DNA of 64,000 nucleotides from Nageia nagi (Eukaryota; Pinophyta), in the NCBI GenBank assembly GCA_050084985.1, contig JBITNC010000001.1, positions 95,604,001-95,668,000 on the forward strand, in the 5' to 3' direction. Below are positions 1-11,089 of this stretch, piece after piece (positions within the stretch are counted from its first letter, which is position 1; the number at the start of each line of letters is the position of its first letter). The notes beneath the pieces were generated by a model. The model was not told the origin of the DNA. It saw only the letters and a program-made list of their open reading frames with translations, and made no database searches. Position numbers and translations under genes: made by a program.

Positions 1-38
1 ACCTATTTTTTTATAATCTTGTCTGTGGATCTATACAG

Positions 39-1120
39 GCAGTGGGCTATAAATTTGACAACGATGATTATCACAGGTATGCTCAAAGTGTTGAGTGCTG
101 GATTTTTGAGATCACCTTGTTAGGTTGTCAAAGATACATTTTTAATCCGGATTCTTTATTTCATTACCTTTCCTTGAAATAAATTGTTTGCTGTACAGTT
201 TTGTTCATGGACGATTGCCATATGAGAACCTTAAACCAGACCCCGTGCTGAAGAACTTGTTATTAAGCATGCCTCAGAGGAAAATTGTGAGTTCATGGGG
301 CTTATTATGTTCAGATTTTTTGAAACCTCAAAAGCAATCTTAACTGCTTATGAAGTGATTATGATATTAGATAATGCATGGCCTCTATTTGTTTCGAGAC
401 CCGTTTGTTTGTAAGCTAAGTTTATATATCTCAACCTTGTCTAATGTGATACAGATATTTACAAATGCTGACAAAATTCATGCTGCAAAGGTGCTTAGCA
501 GACTTGGGTTGGAAGACTGTTTTGAAGGTGTGATATGCTTTGAAACACTTAATTCGCAGGCAACAAGTTCTGAAAAGAGTAATGGTTGGGATACTCCTGA
601 GGCTAAGCCCAAGACACACATTGTTTGCAAGCCATCAAAAGAGGCTATAGAGCAGGCTATTTCCCTTGCAAATGCTGATCCACAGAAAACGGTTCAAAAC
701 CTCATCGACTTTTGACAAATTTTCTTCCAACTTATACAATGACCTTCTAATATCTCATTCAAGATTATTGAATTGTTATCTTTCTGCTGCAGATTTTCTT
801 TGATGACAGTCCTAGGAATATAGCAGCAGCAAAGCGTGCAGGCCTGCACACTGTACTGGTAAGACCATTTGACCCTTGATATGGTGAATTTCAAAAGCCA
901 TTAGTTTGTTCATGTAGAGTGCATCCATCCGAAACTGATCTTAGTTTTTGAATATTGACAGGTTGGCACTCCAATTCGTGCAGAGGGAGGAGATTTTGCA
1001 CTTGAAAGTATACACAATATTAAGGAAGCTTTGCCTGAGATTTGGAAAGAATGGAAAAGCTCCAATGATGTTGTACGCACAAGAAGAACATATCCAATTG
1101 AAACTTATGTAACTGCATAA
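39..1120 (+). CDS. HAD-family pyrimidine 5'-nucleotidase-like protein, 3' part (five exons)
   Basis: Five exons with GT-AG introns join in frame: 39-76, 199-286, 455-691, 793-858 and 962-1120 (TAA at 1118-1120), giving 195 C-terminal residues; upstream exons lie outside the window. The product has the signature of plant proteins related to yeast Sdt1 (haloacid dehalogenase superfamily): AVGYKFDNDDYH and HGRLPYENLKPDPVL of the cap region, HAD motif II in IFTNAD, the motif III lysine in CKPSKEA, and motif IV in FFDDSPRN with its two acidic residues. Motif I (DxDxT) would be encoded upstream and is not visible. Family members remove phosphate from pyrimidine nucleotides or related small phosphates in the cytosol; the exact substrate cannot be read here. 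The donor after exon 3 (ACG|GTTCAA, 692) is weak but required for the frame. The exons carry no stops or frameshifts, so the gene looks functional. Confidence 0.93.
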
Positions 1121-1390
1121 GAATATGTTCCCTATTTTTGTGATGCTTGATAGGACATAATCCTGGGGGATAATATCCTTCTTGGTTGAAATACCATCAA
1201 TTCTGAATCTGTTCAATTTAATAATTGATTGATGAAATCAACCAAATGAAAATTCCAGTGACATGAATGATTTTCATTGCAATATCAGTCGCATCAAAAT
1301 TTGTTCAATTGCTCTCTTTCTTTGTCCTTGTTCTTCATTCCAAGGCACTCTTTCATTTTGTGATTGTATGCATTGTTTGTACCATACAAA
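1121..1390 (+). other. presumed 3' UTR and proximal downstream region of the HAD gene
   Basis: Non-coding sequence directly after the stop codon. No strong AATAAA is present here; one AAATAAA lies near 1587, beyond the duplication at 1391-1549. The transcript end is therefore not fixed. Confidence 0.4.
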
Positions 1391-1549
1391 TTGTTCAAAT
1401 GACTTGATAGATATGATTTTATTCTCTTAACATCATCATTCTTTGTACTTGAAAATGAAAAGGTGAATACAATTTGTTCAAGTGTATTTGATATGGTTTC
1501 ATTCTCTTAAACATCATCATTATTTGTACTTGAAAATGAAAACGTGAAA
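1391..1549. repeat. tandem duplication, two copies of about 76-83 bp
   Basis: Copy 1 begins near 1391 and copy 2 near 1474. Both run TTGTTCAA, then GATATG, then TTATTCTC or TCATTCTC, then CATCATCATT, then TTTGTACTTGAAAATGAAAA. A few substitutions and short indels separate them. It lies just downstream of the HAD gene and may fall within its 3' UTR. Confidence 0.8.
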
Positions 1550-1852
1550 TTAATAAGCAAGACGCAACGTTAGAAATATTAATTCCAAATAAATTGGCAA
1601 AAGAACAGAAAAGTAGAGTTTTCTTCTGCCTTTCATTTGCCTCAAAATCTTATTGATGATTTTCTTGTTTGATCAACCATGGGTTTATGACCCGTTTCAA
1701 AAGCACTATAATTCCACATATATTATGCAATACAACAATCAATTCTTTCTTTTAACTCCATGATTTAGATATAAATTTTAAGGGGATGAATATCCCTTAA
1801 GAGGTAAAGACTCTAAACTATATATGCTATCATTAGGTTGTAAAATAGTTAC

Positions 1853-1907
1853 GGAAGTAGCTACATATATGATCAAGTTATGAGAGTAGCTAAATATATG
1901 ATCAAGC
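1853..1907. repeat. short tandem duplication, about 30 bp
   Basis: Two neighbouring copies of AGTAGCTACATATATGATCA and AGTAGCTAAATATATGATCA. No coding content is seen around it. The rest of 1550-2354 is AT-rich non-coding sequence in which I see nothing else. Confidence 0.6.
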
Positions 1908-2354
1908 CTATTGTTAATACAAAATTCAATTCCTAAAAAAAATAAATTTTTATCAATATCAACTTTGTGATGAACATTTTGAAAGAGGTCTATTAGGGCA
2001 TTTTATGACTTCTTAAGGAGGTTTAATTAATAATTAATGATAATGTATCATGACTAAAATTAGAAAGCCTAATTTGTTGGCCATCTAAGGGCAAGGTTCT
2101 TGTAGAATTTTAGGATTATAATATTCAAAGTGTACCATCATTTTGAGGTTTAGATTGATTTTTAAGTCTTTCCTCATTAAAGCTAGGTTTTTTTTTTGGT
2201 AAGGGTAAAATTAAAGGGTTTTTTTTATAGAGGAACCCACTTGTAAGAAACAAGTTTGATCATCCATCAGTCTTGTTTACTTTGTACAGGCCCAGATGGT
2301 AAGGAGATTCTTGGTTATCCATAAATCAGATGCCAGTCACATTTTGTTACCTGT

Positions 2355-2807
2355 CTAATAAATTCTAAGTCTGAAGCTTCTTAATGTATTAACTACAAAG
2401 TTCGTAGTGAGTCTGTCTTTCATCTGAACAAGTTTGAGAAGAAAACCTTGCCCAAACCCGATTAGAGTAGATTGTTTGCCATCAACTATGTCCTTCGCTG
2501 TCTCCTCCCTAGTTTCACAATTATTTGGGCATCCCACATGCCTTTGACTCGTGTCCATCCTCCTTGTTATGCTTCTGGTGATTCTATGGTCTCCTCTGAA
2601 AGTGCTTGTCTCTTTTGAATTAGTCTGGACGACCAGGACCTCTATGCGAGCCTGATTTCCTTTCTTTGTAGTCAGGACTTCCTTCTCTTGGTTTAATCCT
2701 TCTATCCCATTCTCACTCTCAGTTGAATTTGACGTCGAGCCAAAGGCACCAAGGTTTTCATTGAGCTTACTGTCGAAGAAAACTCCTCTAATCTTTGAGT
2801 TTTCACT
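2355..2807 (-). CDS. unrecognised 150-codon open reading frame (possible gene remnant)
   Basis: On the minus strand the frame is open from just after a TAA (2808-2810) down to the stop at 2355-2357, about 150 codons. The first internal ATG (2558) gives only 67 residues (MDTSQRHVGCPNNCE...). The longer frame reads SENSKIRGVFFDSKLNENL and then a hydrophilic stretch rich in T, S, E, K and R. Local base composition is clearly richer in G and C than the surrounding AT-rich DNA. I recognise no domain, signal peptide or membrane segment. It could be an exon, part of a non-LTR element ORF1, or a chance frame. No splice structure, poly-A tail or paired terminal repeat was seen to decide between these. 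Confidence 0.35.
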   Translation of the reverse strand, partial: SENSKIRGVFFDSKLNENLGAFGSTSNSTESENGIEGLNQEKEVLTTKKGNQARIEVLVVQTNSKETSTFRGDHRITRSITRRMDTSQRHVGCPNNCETREETAKDIVDGKQSTLIGFGQGFLLKLVQMKDRLTTNFVVNTLRSFRLRIY

Positions 2808-2810
2808 TTA

Positions 2811-3440
2811 GCCTCCATTCCTTACAATCTATAGAGATCTTGGTTGGGTAGGTTTGTTCGTTGTGTCCGACTTGAGTGCAAATTAGGCATAGGTTTAATG
2901 GGATATTAATTTTCTTTTTAGAAGTCATGAACGGGAATTCTAAGCTACAATCAATTGTTGATTTACATTAGACTTACCAAAATATGCACATGAAAAGTTG
3001 ACCATTCATAGAAGAGTGTCTACCTTTTTGACCATGTTGAAACTCTTTTTAAATAAAGGGAATGCAAAAATAACTGTAATTACTATATAATATAAGGGAT
3101 AGGATAAATAGTACAATTATCGATTCTATTTGATCATCCTTGAAGTGAAAATTTTATAATTGTTTATTCTAATAAGAGTAATTACATCTAGACTTTTGAT
3201 CATGCGATTCTCTAAGTTAATATTAGACAAAGGTAAAACTTAGCAAGTTCATAGATATACAACACCTAAAATGTAACATATTCATGAAATAATATCTTTG
3301 AATGCAATTAAAAACTATAATTGCTTAAACAAATGTATAAGCTCTTAATACAATAACAATTCATGTAATACTATTGAAATAATAATATTTTATTTACTAA
3401 AAATATCACATTACATGATATTATTTTAATGTAAACAAAA
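2811..3440. other. AT-rich intergenic sequence
   Basis: I see no gene, RNA or repeat boundary here. Short poly-A and poly-T tracts are common and stop codons are dense in all frames. Confidence 0.6.
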
Positions 3441-3464
3441 ATAAAATGTAGATATGAATTGATA

Positions 3465-3700
3465 GATAAGGGAGTTGGAGAGGTGGATTGTTCAAAGCTC
3501 TCGAATATGGTAGGCCCAGGTTCAAAACTCTTTGCCCTTAAAAGTTGAAACATACCTAAAATCTTATTGAGTTGATGATAGGTGCGAATGAGGTGGGGAT
3601 TGTTCCCCTTGTGAATTTTGATAACATGGATGCCCCTTAATCGCAACTTTAAGCTTAAGATTTCATGATGCCCTATATCAAGGGACAAACTCCAACAAAA
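3465..3700 (+). mobile_element. possible tRNA-derived SINE (candidate only)
   Basis: A box-A-like stretch (GTTGGAGAGGTGG, about 3473-3485) is followed roughly 34 bases later by a B-box-like GGTTCAAAACTC (3520-3531). That is the arrangement of an internal RNA polymerase III promoter of a tRNA-like head. The block to about 3700 is richer in G and C than its flanks. No target duplication or clear poly-T/poly-A tail was identified, so this is a promoter-like resemblance only. The minus-strand open frame across it (3371-3688) is not considered a gene. Confidence 0.3.
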
Positions 3701-4476
3701 ATAAAATGTATATTATGAAAAGCTAATTATAATTAAATATAAAACAAATTCCAATAATCTATAGGTTGACAAGATAACTCTTATTTATATAGGCCCTTAG
3801 TTTGTCATCACTTAGATTGCATGCTCCACTTACCTTGAAATAGAAATGATATTGTTGTCTTTGATAAAGTACAACATTAATGGCATTGTATTTAATAATT
3901 AAAACAAAGTATATAGAATAGAAAGCATTTGATAACATGAGAGCTTAACATATCCAAATATAATAGGTATTGATGATAATTGTTGAGAGAGATATATATT
4001 GTATGATCTCAATGGCAACCGATTAGGATTAGATCCGATAGAAATGCCAATACTTTCTCCTATTTTTATATATTACAAAAAAATGAAAGAAGAATATTAG
4101 TTAACACTCCAAGAATATAAGATAACATTGGTAAACTTAAGACAATCATAGATAAATGTATGATTAAGACTAATTATCCTTAATTAGCATATGATTACCA
4201 AATATTTAGCATAATTATCTTTGATATTTGCATAACTAAAATATCATACATTTCTAAGGAAAGAACAAGATTCATTATTAGAAGATCCATATGTAAGAAA
4301 ATATGTATGCAAAAAATTAAGAAAGATGACATACAAAAACAACAACATAATTTTAAACCTCAACCTAAACCTCAAATTCAAACTAAACCTCAAAAAACAA
4401 AACTATAACAATATTGGTGAAAAGTAATCCCTTAGGAAATCTCAAAAATAGATGATGCCCATGTCATAGAAAATCC

Positions 4477-4823
4477 TAAATAGGGCACCCACATCGTAAA
4501 ATTTGATTCACCATCGATAGAAAAAAAAACCATCTGGTCAGCAAACCATAGGAAAAAATTTAGTTCAGTTAAATCCAAAAATTTGGTTACAAGAATATAG
4601 AATGTAAAAAGATTGACCTTTTGAAAAGTATCAATTTAAAATTACACTTATAAATAGGGCACCCACATCATAAAATTTGATTCACCATTGAAAGTAGAAA
4701 AAAAACATCTTGTTAGCAAAGCACATGAAAAAATTTAGTTCATTCAAATCTAAAAATTTGGTTACAAGAATATAGAATGCAAAAAGATTGACCTTTTGAA
4801 AAGTATTAGTTTAAAATTACACT
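4477..4823. repeat. tandem duplication, two copies of about 174 bp
   Basis: Copy 1 (4477-4650) and copy 2 (4651-4823) both start TAAATAGGGCACCCACATC. Both contain TTTGGTTACAAGAATATAGA and end with AAGATTGACCTTTTGAAAAG and TTTAAAATTACACT. They differ by scattered substitutions and one- to two-base indels. Flanks 3700-4476 and 4824-5760 are AT-rich with a short AC run near 5171-5182; no gene was seen there. Confidence 0.9.
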
Positions 4824-5764
4824 CTTTCATATGTTTTTGAAAATGGGAATGTTCAACATAATATATCCATTAGTACAACTTGAAACTATTGATCTTCTTG
4901 AGAGAGTAATAGATCAAGGTACGGAAAATGTAATGAAAATATGATTTTTAAATAAATTAAAGATCATTTTTAGGTATCTACAAATTGCCCTCGTTGGATA
5001 TGTAATGCTGGGAACGAAAATTACATAATCCAAATAAGAATTTAGATGAAATAAAATATATGTCTAAATTTAAAATATACTTCCCTAACTGATAGTTGGC
5101 ATTAGCTTGAATCTTGTTGACTTGACACTTCTTCCATGCCCTTCCTTTTTATTAATAGGGTAAATTTTACACACACACACATAGAGAACTAACATATTTA
5201 TGTAAGACATGAAGCTTTCCATCTTGCTTCATTATACTAAGTACAAAAAAACCATAGTGGAATCCACATTAACAAATGGTTTCTGCCTAGATCTTAACTC
5301 AACTAAGGATTTGGATCCCAACATATTCTACCAGAGCTACATCTAGCTGAGATGCCAAAACATTGAAAGAAGTAAAGCATACTACTAATAAAACCTCACC
5401 TACTTAATATATAATTTGCTATAAATGAAACTTGTTTCTTATACTAGCTACATCTGCTAAAGAGGTGAAGGATCCTGGAGAAGTAAGAGGATTTGAAGAC
5501 TACTTGTTATGAAAATGCTGGGGAGAGACTTTACTTTTTCAAATAATCCAACACTTTTCTATTTTACCTAGGCCACAGCCCAAGTGGAGAAGCACCACCA
5601 TCTAGATCTTTAGGAAATCTGAATTACATGTCCCTATAGAGTGTTTTAAAGTGCTTGTTGTACAATTATTTCAACATTACTATGCAAAACTCTTCCTTTC
5701 CCTTAAGGTTGTTGAAGGGTGGAAAAGGTTTCCCCTTTTGAAGAATTACCTCAACCAACATCCT

Positions 5765-7110
5765 ATTGTATAGAATACTATCTAAAAGTGTGAGCTTAAA
5801 TACTTCTCTTTTAAGTACCCTTATGGGATCTCATTTTGTGCATTTCTCTTCCTTTTCCAAGGAGTTTTTAGAGCTTGGACCCTTTTATTTCTCTTATTCA
5901 CTATCTGGTCATTTCCTCTTACTACTCTTCCTAGAGGCCTTTGTTTCAATATCCTTGCCTCACTATGAATTTACCCCAAAACTTCCATCAATTCCACCTC
6001 TTCTTAGGACTTTGGGTTGTTACTCAACATGGAAAAGCTCCCAAGTTCTAATAGCATGAGATTGAAAGATACTTATTTCTTACCCCTTCTCATTCTAGAT
6101 GCAATCCCTTGAGTGTCAAATTTTTTTATCCCTTTATCAATTTTAGTTGCTTCATTCTTCCCTGGTCTAGGATATCAAGGCTTCCTTCCTATTACTTTTG
6201 GCATGCTTAGCTACTGGAGGTTGGAAGATGCAAAAACCTTTACCTCTTTGATCTTCTGTGCTCCACTTCCTTTCTTTTTGGGTTTATTGCTAGAATCTCT
6301 TTTTTCTAAGCTAGAATTTATTTTTGTCTTCTTGAGGACCATTGATGTGGTATACTTCTCAATCTCCTCTTTGTCCCCTTTGGAGTTTGATGATGTTTGA
6401 GGCTCAAAAGCCTACCCTCCCACTAGGATTTTGATTCTAGGTGATCTCTTTGGCCTTTAAGCTAAGGCTATCTCCTACATAAGCTTAATAATAGTCTCAT
6501 GAAGAGGGATACTAATAAAATTCTCCTTAAATCATTTCACAAAAATGGATAGAGAATTAAGAATGAAGAAGGGGAAGTTAACCCTATCAGTGGTTGGGAA
6601 CTTTAAGTGGTTGATAAGACCAAAGTGATATGCAAGCACGACTTTATGCCTCCCCTCCAAAGTGACATATCTCATGAGGGACCTCACAACCTCATCCCAT
6701 GGCTTAAGGAGACTAATTATTTCCACCCCCATTTTATATTTGTTCAACACCTGACCTTTCCTTAGGGACTCCTAAAATTTGTCCCTCATTACTAATTTAT
6801 TAATCTTCCCCTCTCTATGGATTTCAATCCCAACATTTGGAATGTGTATGGCTTCTAAGATAGACTTTGCAGTGTATGAGAATTGCAAGTCATTAACCTT
6901 GCATGTGCCTTCCCTACATGAGTCTGCAACATCTATAGATAGTTGGTGATTTAATCCTTTGCAAGCCAAGATGAATTTTCTCAATCCTCCACTGCAAAGG
7001 ATACACCATACCACTTCATTTTTATGAACTTCCTTTAGAGATGTGGGTTTGATTTTTACTAAATACCCTCCCATTTTTCTTTCCTTAACCACTTCAGGCT
7101 TGAGTGAAAC
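5765..7110 (-). pseudogene. degenerate protein-coding repeat of an unrecognised plant family
   Basis: Read right to left, the minus strand carries a broken hydrophilic protein. One block (7092-6772) has GLRKFILACKGLNHQLSIDV and GTCKVNDLQFSYTAKSILEA. A second (6750-6532) has WDEVVRSLMRYVTLEGRHKV and then HFGLINHLKFPTTDRVNFPF. After a stop the frame continues with FKENFISIPLHETIIKLM and a lysine/glutamate-rich tail to about 5765. Several stops and at least one frameshift separate the blocks. The plus-strand frames at 5766-6059 and 6113-6400 are antisense shadows. I suspect a multicopy family, because the layout (G-x-x-x-V-x-x-L-x-F element, then a conserved H-F-x-L-x-N-H region) feels familiar from large plant genomes, but I cannot name the family or a function. 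Confidence 0.45.
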
Positions 7111-7478
7111 TTAAGTAGGTATAAGCCACTCTCAACAACTAGATCTTGACTCTGTAAATGAGCATAAAACTCCTTCCTATAGATGTTTCATTCTTTCTAA
7201 TATGTGACATAGGTATTTCCATTATTAAGGCTTCACGTAGGTCACTTTATGCCAATTAAAGAGAGTTGAGCCATCTATCCACTCATTTGAATATGTGTAA
7301 GATCCATCATTATTGTAACTTGCCTTGGAATTTAGAGATTACCTTGCATTTTGAATCTTGTAGATCTGCTTACTGCCTTAGGATTAAATGCTCAACCATA
7401 TTTGTTGCCAACTAACATAAGAAGTCTACTATAACATGTAAGCTCAAACACCTCCAAACATGTCAACCTAACCTAGAT
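7111..7478. other. AT-rich sequence left of element G1
   Basis: No gene or repeat was recognised. The five bases before the G1 LTR (TAGAT, 7474-7478) do not match those after its 3' LTR (TGAAT), so no clean target duplication is visible. Confidence 0.5.
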
Positions 7479-8190
7479 TGTTTCGAATTGCATCATGTTA
7501 GGTTGATATCTGCAAGAGAAGTACTCAATCTAGAGGTATATATTCTTAAATATTGACTAAATAGTAAAATTTGGAGGTGATTGGTGATAAAATCATGTCA
7601 TTAACAACCTAAGTATACTATTTTTAAGTTGTTAATAGCCTTCATTTTGATGAGTCAACAATGGAATTTGAAGGGGCATCGATAGTTTGGGTTGTTGAGT
7701 AGTTCAAGATCATCAAACAACATCTTGGAGATATTTCTAAGACTATTTATGGACATGCTACTCTCTTGATTCTTCAATCTTAGCTTAGAGAGTTTTGGGG
7801 CTTTGGGATTGTAAAGATTTGAAGGAAGACCAAGAGTCATTCCAAATTTTTTGTTGAAGTTGTTCTTCTTATTGTGAGAGATTGAAATAGTGTTGTAGGA
7901 GATGGTATTGCCATTACTTTTATGGTATTTCTCTATATGCATGTAATTATTGTAATTTCCATAGACAATGAGAAGAGAAGGCTCCAATTCCATGCTATAT
8001 TAGCCCACATTGGGTGAACTAGGGTAAATTATTATGTTGATCTTGTTGTGTGTGATTGAGATTGTTAATTTGTAGTTTTTAATTATTCAATTTTGAATTT
8101 ATATGCAATTTGATGGGTCTCATAATGGTGAATTTTAAATTTGTAAGTGAGGATATGAGTATGCTATAAGCATTTGGTGATTACGGATCA
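7479..8190 (+). repeat. 5' LTR of G1
   Basis: About 712 bp, starting TGTTTCGAATTG and ending GGATCA. It aligns with 12667-13364 through landmarks such as GGACATGCTACTCTCTTGAT, TTGTAAAGATTTGAAGGAAG, GACAATGAGAAGAGAAGGCT and TGAATTTATATGCAATTT. The minus-strand open frame at 7655-7993 lies entirely inside this LTR and is not a gene. Confidence 0.9.
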
Positions 8191-8192
8191 CA

Positions 8193-8204
8193 AGGTATCA
8201 AAGC
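8193..8204 (+). other. primer-binding site of G1 (tRNA-iMet type, two mismatches)
   Basis: AGGTATCAAAGC lies two bases after the LTR and matches the usual plant TGGTATCAGAGC site at 10 of 12 positions. Confidence 0.75.
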
Positions 8205-8337
8205 TTATGTGACAAAATTTGGGACCAAAAGTTTGGGGATTTTAGGCCATCAATGACATGATTTTTGATGTTTAGGAGGAGATCTCAAAGACTAGAATTA
8301 ATTTTTGAGGATCTTGAGATTGGTTGAAGGTGCAAAA

Positions 8338-9290
8338 TGACTAAAATGGATGATTTAGAGGAGCAACAATTTGCTATTTATACCATGTTGGATGTTAATT
8401 TTGAAAGGAGATTTTCAGCAATGGAGAATCATTTAGCTCATTTGGTTGTAGGATCAAATGTAACTATCAATTAGAGGTAACAAAATGAAGTTGGAGGACC
8501 TGATTCATCATCTTCATCAAATCAAGTTCCATTCGAGGCCAAAGTGGACATTCCTACTTTGGTGGAGAGGTCGATGTAGAAAGGTTGAACAATTGGTTGA
8601 AACAATTTGAGGTTTATTTCCAAATTCATGGTGTTGTAAATGATATTGATAAAATATATTTTTCTAGATTACATATTGGTGGAAATGCTTTAGTTTGGTG
8701 GGAAATTCATGTAGAAACTATTAGACATGAAAACTTATCAAAAATATCTCCTTGGAATGAATTTAAGGATTTGTTAAGAGATCAATTTTATCCAGTGGGA
8801 CATCATAATAAACATTTAATAAAATGGTAATTCTTTAGACAACAAAGAGGGAAAACAATTCAAGAATACACTACAAACTTTAGGAAACAAGCTACTTTGC
8901 TTGGGGTTTCACTAAAAGATCCTCAAAATTTAATCCTACTAATCTTGATTAAGTGTGTGTGTAAGCGCAGTACTTAGAGGATGATGGTAAAATAAGGAGA
9001 TAATAAGATGAATCCAAGAAGGATTCTAATTTAAAGGGAAAAAAAAATAAAGGTTAATCTCAAAATAAAGGCAAAGGTAAGCAAGAAATTAAGACCACTA
9101 ATACTTTGAAAAAGAAAGAAGGTGATAATACACATTGTAGTCATTGTGATAAAGATGGTCATGTTGATGATAAATGTTGGAATTTCATTTGGAATTACAT
9201 CCATATAAGAAAAAGAATAAGGAGGGAACTAATGTTATGGTTCTTAAATGTGAGTATGTTGAGGGAATTTCATATGTTGATGAAAAACTA
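8338..9290 (+). pseudogene. gag of G1 (capsid and zinc knuckle), broken
   Basis: The frame opens at ATG 8338 (MTKMDDLEEQQFAIY). The capsid-like core at 8585-8830 contains NNWLKQFEVYFQIHG and ALVWWEIHVETIR, typical of the gag/retrotrans-gag domain. A TAA after HLIKW reads as a changed CAA codon, and the frame then continues with FFRQQRGKTIQEYT. A CCHC zinc knuckle, CSHCDKDGHVDDKC (about 9135-9176), follows. Between them are further stops and frameshifts. Gag packages the element RNA; here it is non-functional. Confidence 0.85.
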
Positions 9291-9670
9291 AAATTTTCAG
9301 CCATTCAAAAGGTTGAACAATATCAAGACATTGAAGAACAAAGAATTCGTTTATTCCACCTCAAAATTCAAATTAAGAAAATAAGAGTAAATTGCATTGT
9401 TGATCCAGATTCTCAAGAAAATTTGATTTTAGAATATATTATAAGTAATTTGGGATTTAAAACTTTCAACCATCCAAATCTATATCCTTTGGGTTGGGTG
9501 CATCATAATGCTAGTTTGCAAGTCACTAAACTAGTAAACAATGCAAGTTGAAATTTGCTATTTGTGCAAAGTACATTGATGAAGTTGTGGTTGATGTTGT
9601 TTCTTTAGATATTTGTGGTGTCATTCTTGGTAACCCTTATATGTGGGCAAAGATGCTATTTATTATAGAA
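9291..9670 (+). pseudogene. protease region of G1, degenerate
   Basis: Within the frame ending at 9551, CIVDPDSQENLI occupies the position of the aspartic protease core (usually a D-S/T-G-type motif followed by N-L-I). The expected glycine after the catalytic aspartate is not preserved (D-P-D-S). A frameshift and stops follow; ICGVILGNPYMW (9600-9645) matches the usual conserved segment after the protease. Confidence 0.65.
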
Positions 9671-9981
9671 TATTGAATAAATTATGATTGGTGAAAGATG
9701 GAAAGGTGTTTCTAGCTAGTGCACATAACAACAAGAAAAATCTACCTTTGGTCACTGCTAGTTAGGTAAAATGCCTTGTAAATGCTTTTAAAAAGTTTTT
9801 GTTGATCATGGTGAAAATAGAAACTTCTGGTGAGGTGAATCTCACACTGTCAACAATGTGCAACACTAATTTTATTTTGTTAACAATGTGCAAAAGGGAA
9901 GAATAGATACAGAAATTGGTCTAAGTTTACTAACTTATTTGTAAAGCCATAGGAATTACCTAATTTTAGGCTATTAACAAC

Positions 9982-10640
9982 ATGCAAAAGGGAAGTACAT
10001 CTCCATCTGGATCACTAGTTATTTTGGTTCCTAAAAAGGATCAAACTAGGAGGATGTGTATTGACTATAGAGCACTTAACAAAATCACCATCAAAAATCA
10101 CTATCCTTTACCTTGGATAGATGATCTTTTGGATCAGTTGCAAAGGGAAATATTCCTCACAAAAATGGACTTGAGGAGTGGATATCACCAAGTTTGAGTG
10201 GTTTATTTTGCCATTTTATTTGTGCAATGCACCGACCACATTTATGAGGGTAATGAATGATGTGCTTTATTCATTTATTGATTCTTTTGTTGTTGTATAC
10301 TTGGATGATATTCTTGTTTATAGTTCTACTTGGGAAGAACATGTTGTACATCTTAGAAAAGTGTTTCAAGATTTTAAAAGGGAGTAGTTGTTATTGAAAC
10401 ATTCAAAATGTGAGTTTGACAAAGAGTCTTTAGTGTATTTGGGTCATGTTAATGATCATGGAAAACTTAAGATAGATTCTAGTAAAGTAAGTGCTATAGT
10501 AGATTGGCCAAAGCCATCTAATGTAACTAAAGTAAGGAGTTTATTAGTTATTTTCCAATATTTGAGAAAGTTTATTATTGATTTTTCTCATATTGCTTCA
10601 CCTTTACATGATGTAATCGGCAAGAGGCAAGTTTTCTAAT
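9982..10640 (+). pseudogene. reverse transcriptase of G1, broken
   Basis: Blocks in order: [52 protein letters not shown], then a short deletion and frameshift. Next come FILPFYLCNAPTTFMRVMND and the active-site YLDD at 10298-10309 (YLDDILVYS). After a TAG at 10385-10387 the connection domain continues with HSKCEFDKESLVYLGH and AIVDWPKPSNVTKVRSLL. The catalytic YLDD is intact, but the palm lacks a segment of about twenty residues after YHQV. Confidence 0.9.
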
Positions 10641-10891
10641 GGGAAAATCAACAACAAACATCTTTTGATACCTTGAAGCAAAAGATTGTTAGTGCACCCA
10701 TGTTTGCACTTCCTAATTTGCAAAAGCCATTTGGTGTGGATACTAATGCAAGTGACTATGCTATGGGGGTCATTTTGTTACAAGGAGGTAAATTAATTTG
10801 CTATCATTTTGAAAACTTTAGTGGGGCCATTTTGAATTATCTTACTTATGATAAGGAAATGTATGCATTGGTTCAAGTTGTTAAAAAGTGA
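10641..10891 (+). pseudogene. RNase H region of G1, broken
   Basis: SAPMFALPNLQKPFGVDTNA, then SDYAMGVILLQGGKLICYHF and LTYDKEMYALVQVVKK, are the usual gypsy RNase H blocks, with the first catalytic Asp in VDTNA and a Glu in DKEMYAL. A TGA ends the frame at 10891 and the remainder to about 11090 has several stops. Confidence 0.85.
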
Positions 10892-11089
10892 AAACATTAG
10901 TTAATGGAAAAAGAATCAATCATTCATACTAATTATCAACTATTAAAGTACTTATAAACTCAATCAAAATTGCAACAAACTAGACACTATAAATCGATGG
11001 ATTTTCTATAACAATTTCATCTTATTATCAAATATAAGAAAGGAACACATAATAAGGTTTATGACATGCTTTCTAGATAACCTGTACCT

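Noticed and set aside
374-715. Open frame 374-715 as a single-exon 113-aa protein
   Set aside because: Its first 27 codons are intron sequence. The real exon is 455-691, fixed by splice sites and by the continuity of the HAD protein.
5171-5182. AC microsatellite
   Set aside because: Only about six AC units, too short to be a separate feature.
5766-6400. Plus-strand hydrophobic frames 5766-6059 and 6113-6400 as membrane proteins
   Set aside because: They are the complement of a lysine/glutamate-rich degenerate coding region on the minus strand, and hydrophobicity arises from that.
7655-7993. 112-aa minus-strand frame in the G1 LTR as a gene
   Set aside because: Lies wholly within an LTR and is not kept open in the other LTR copy.
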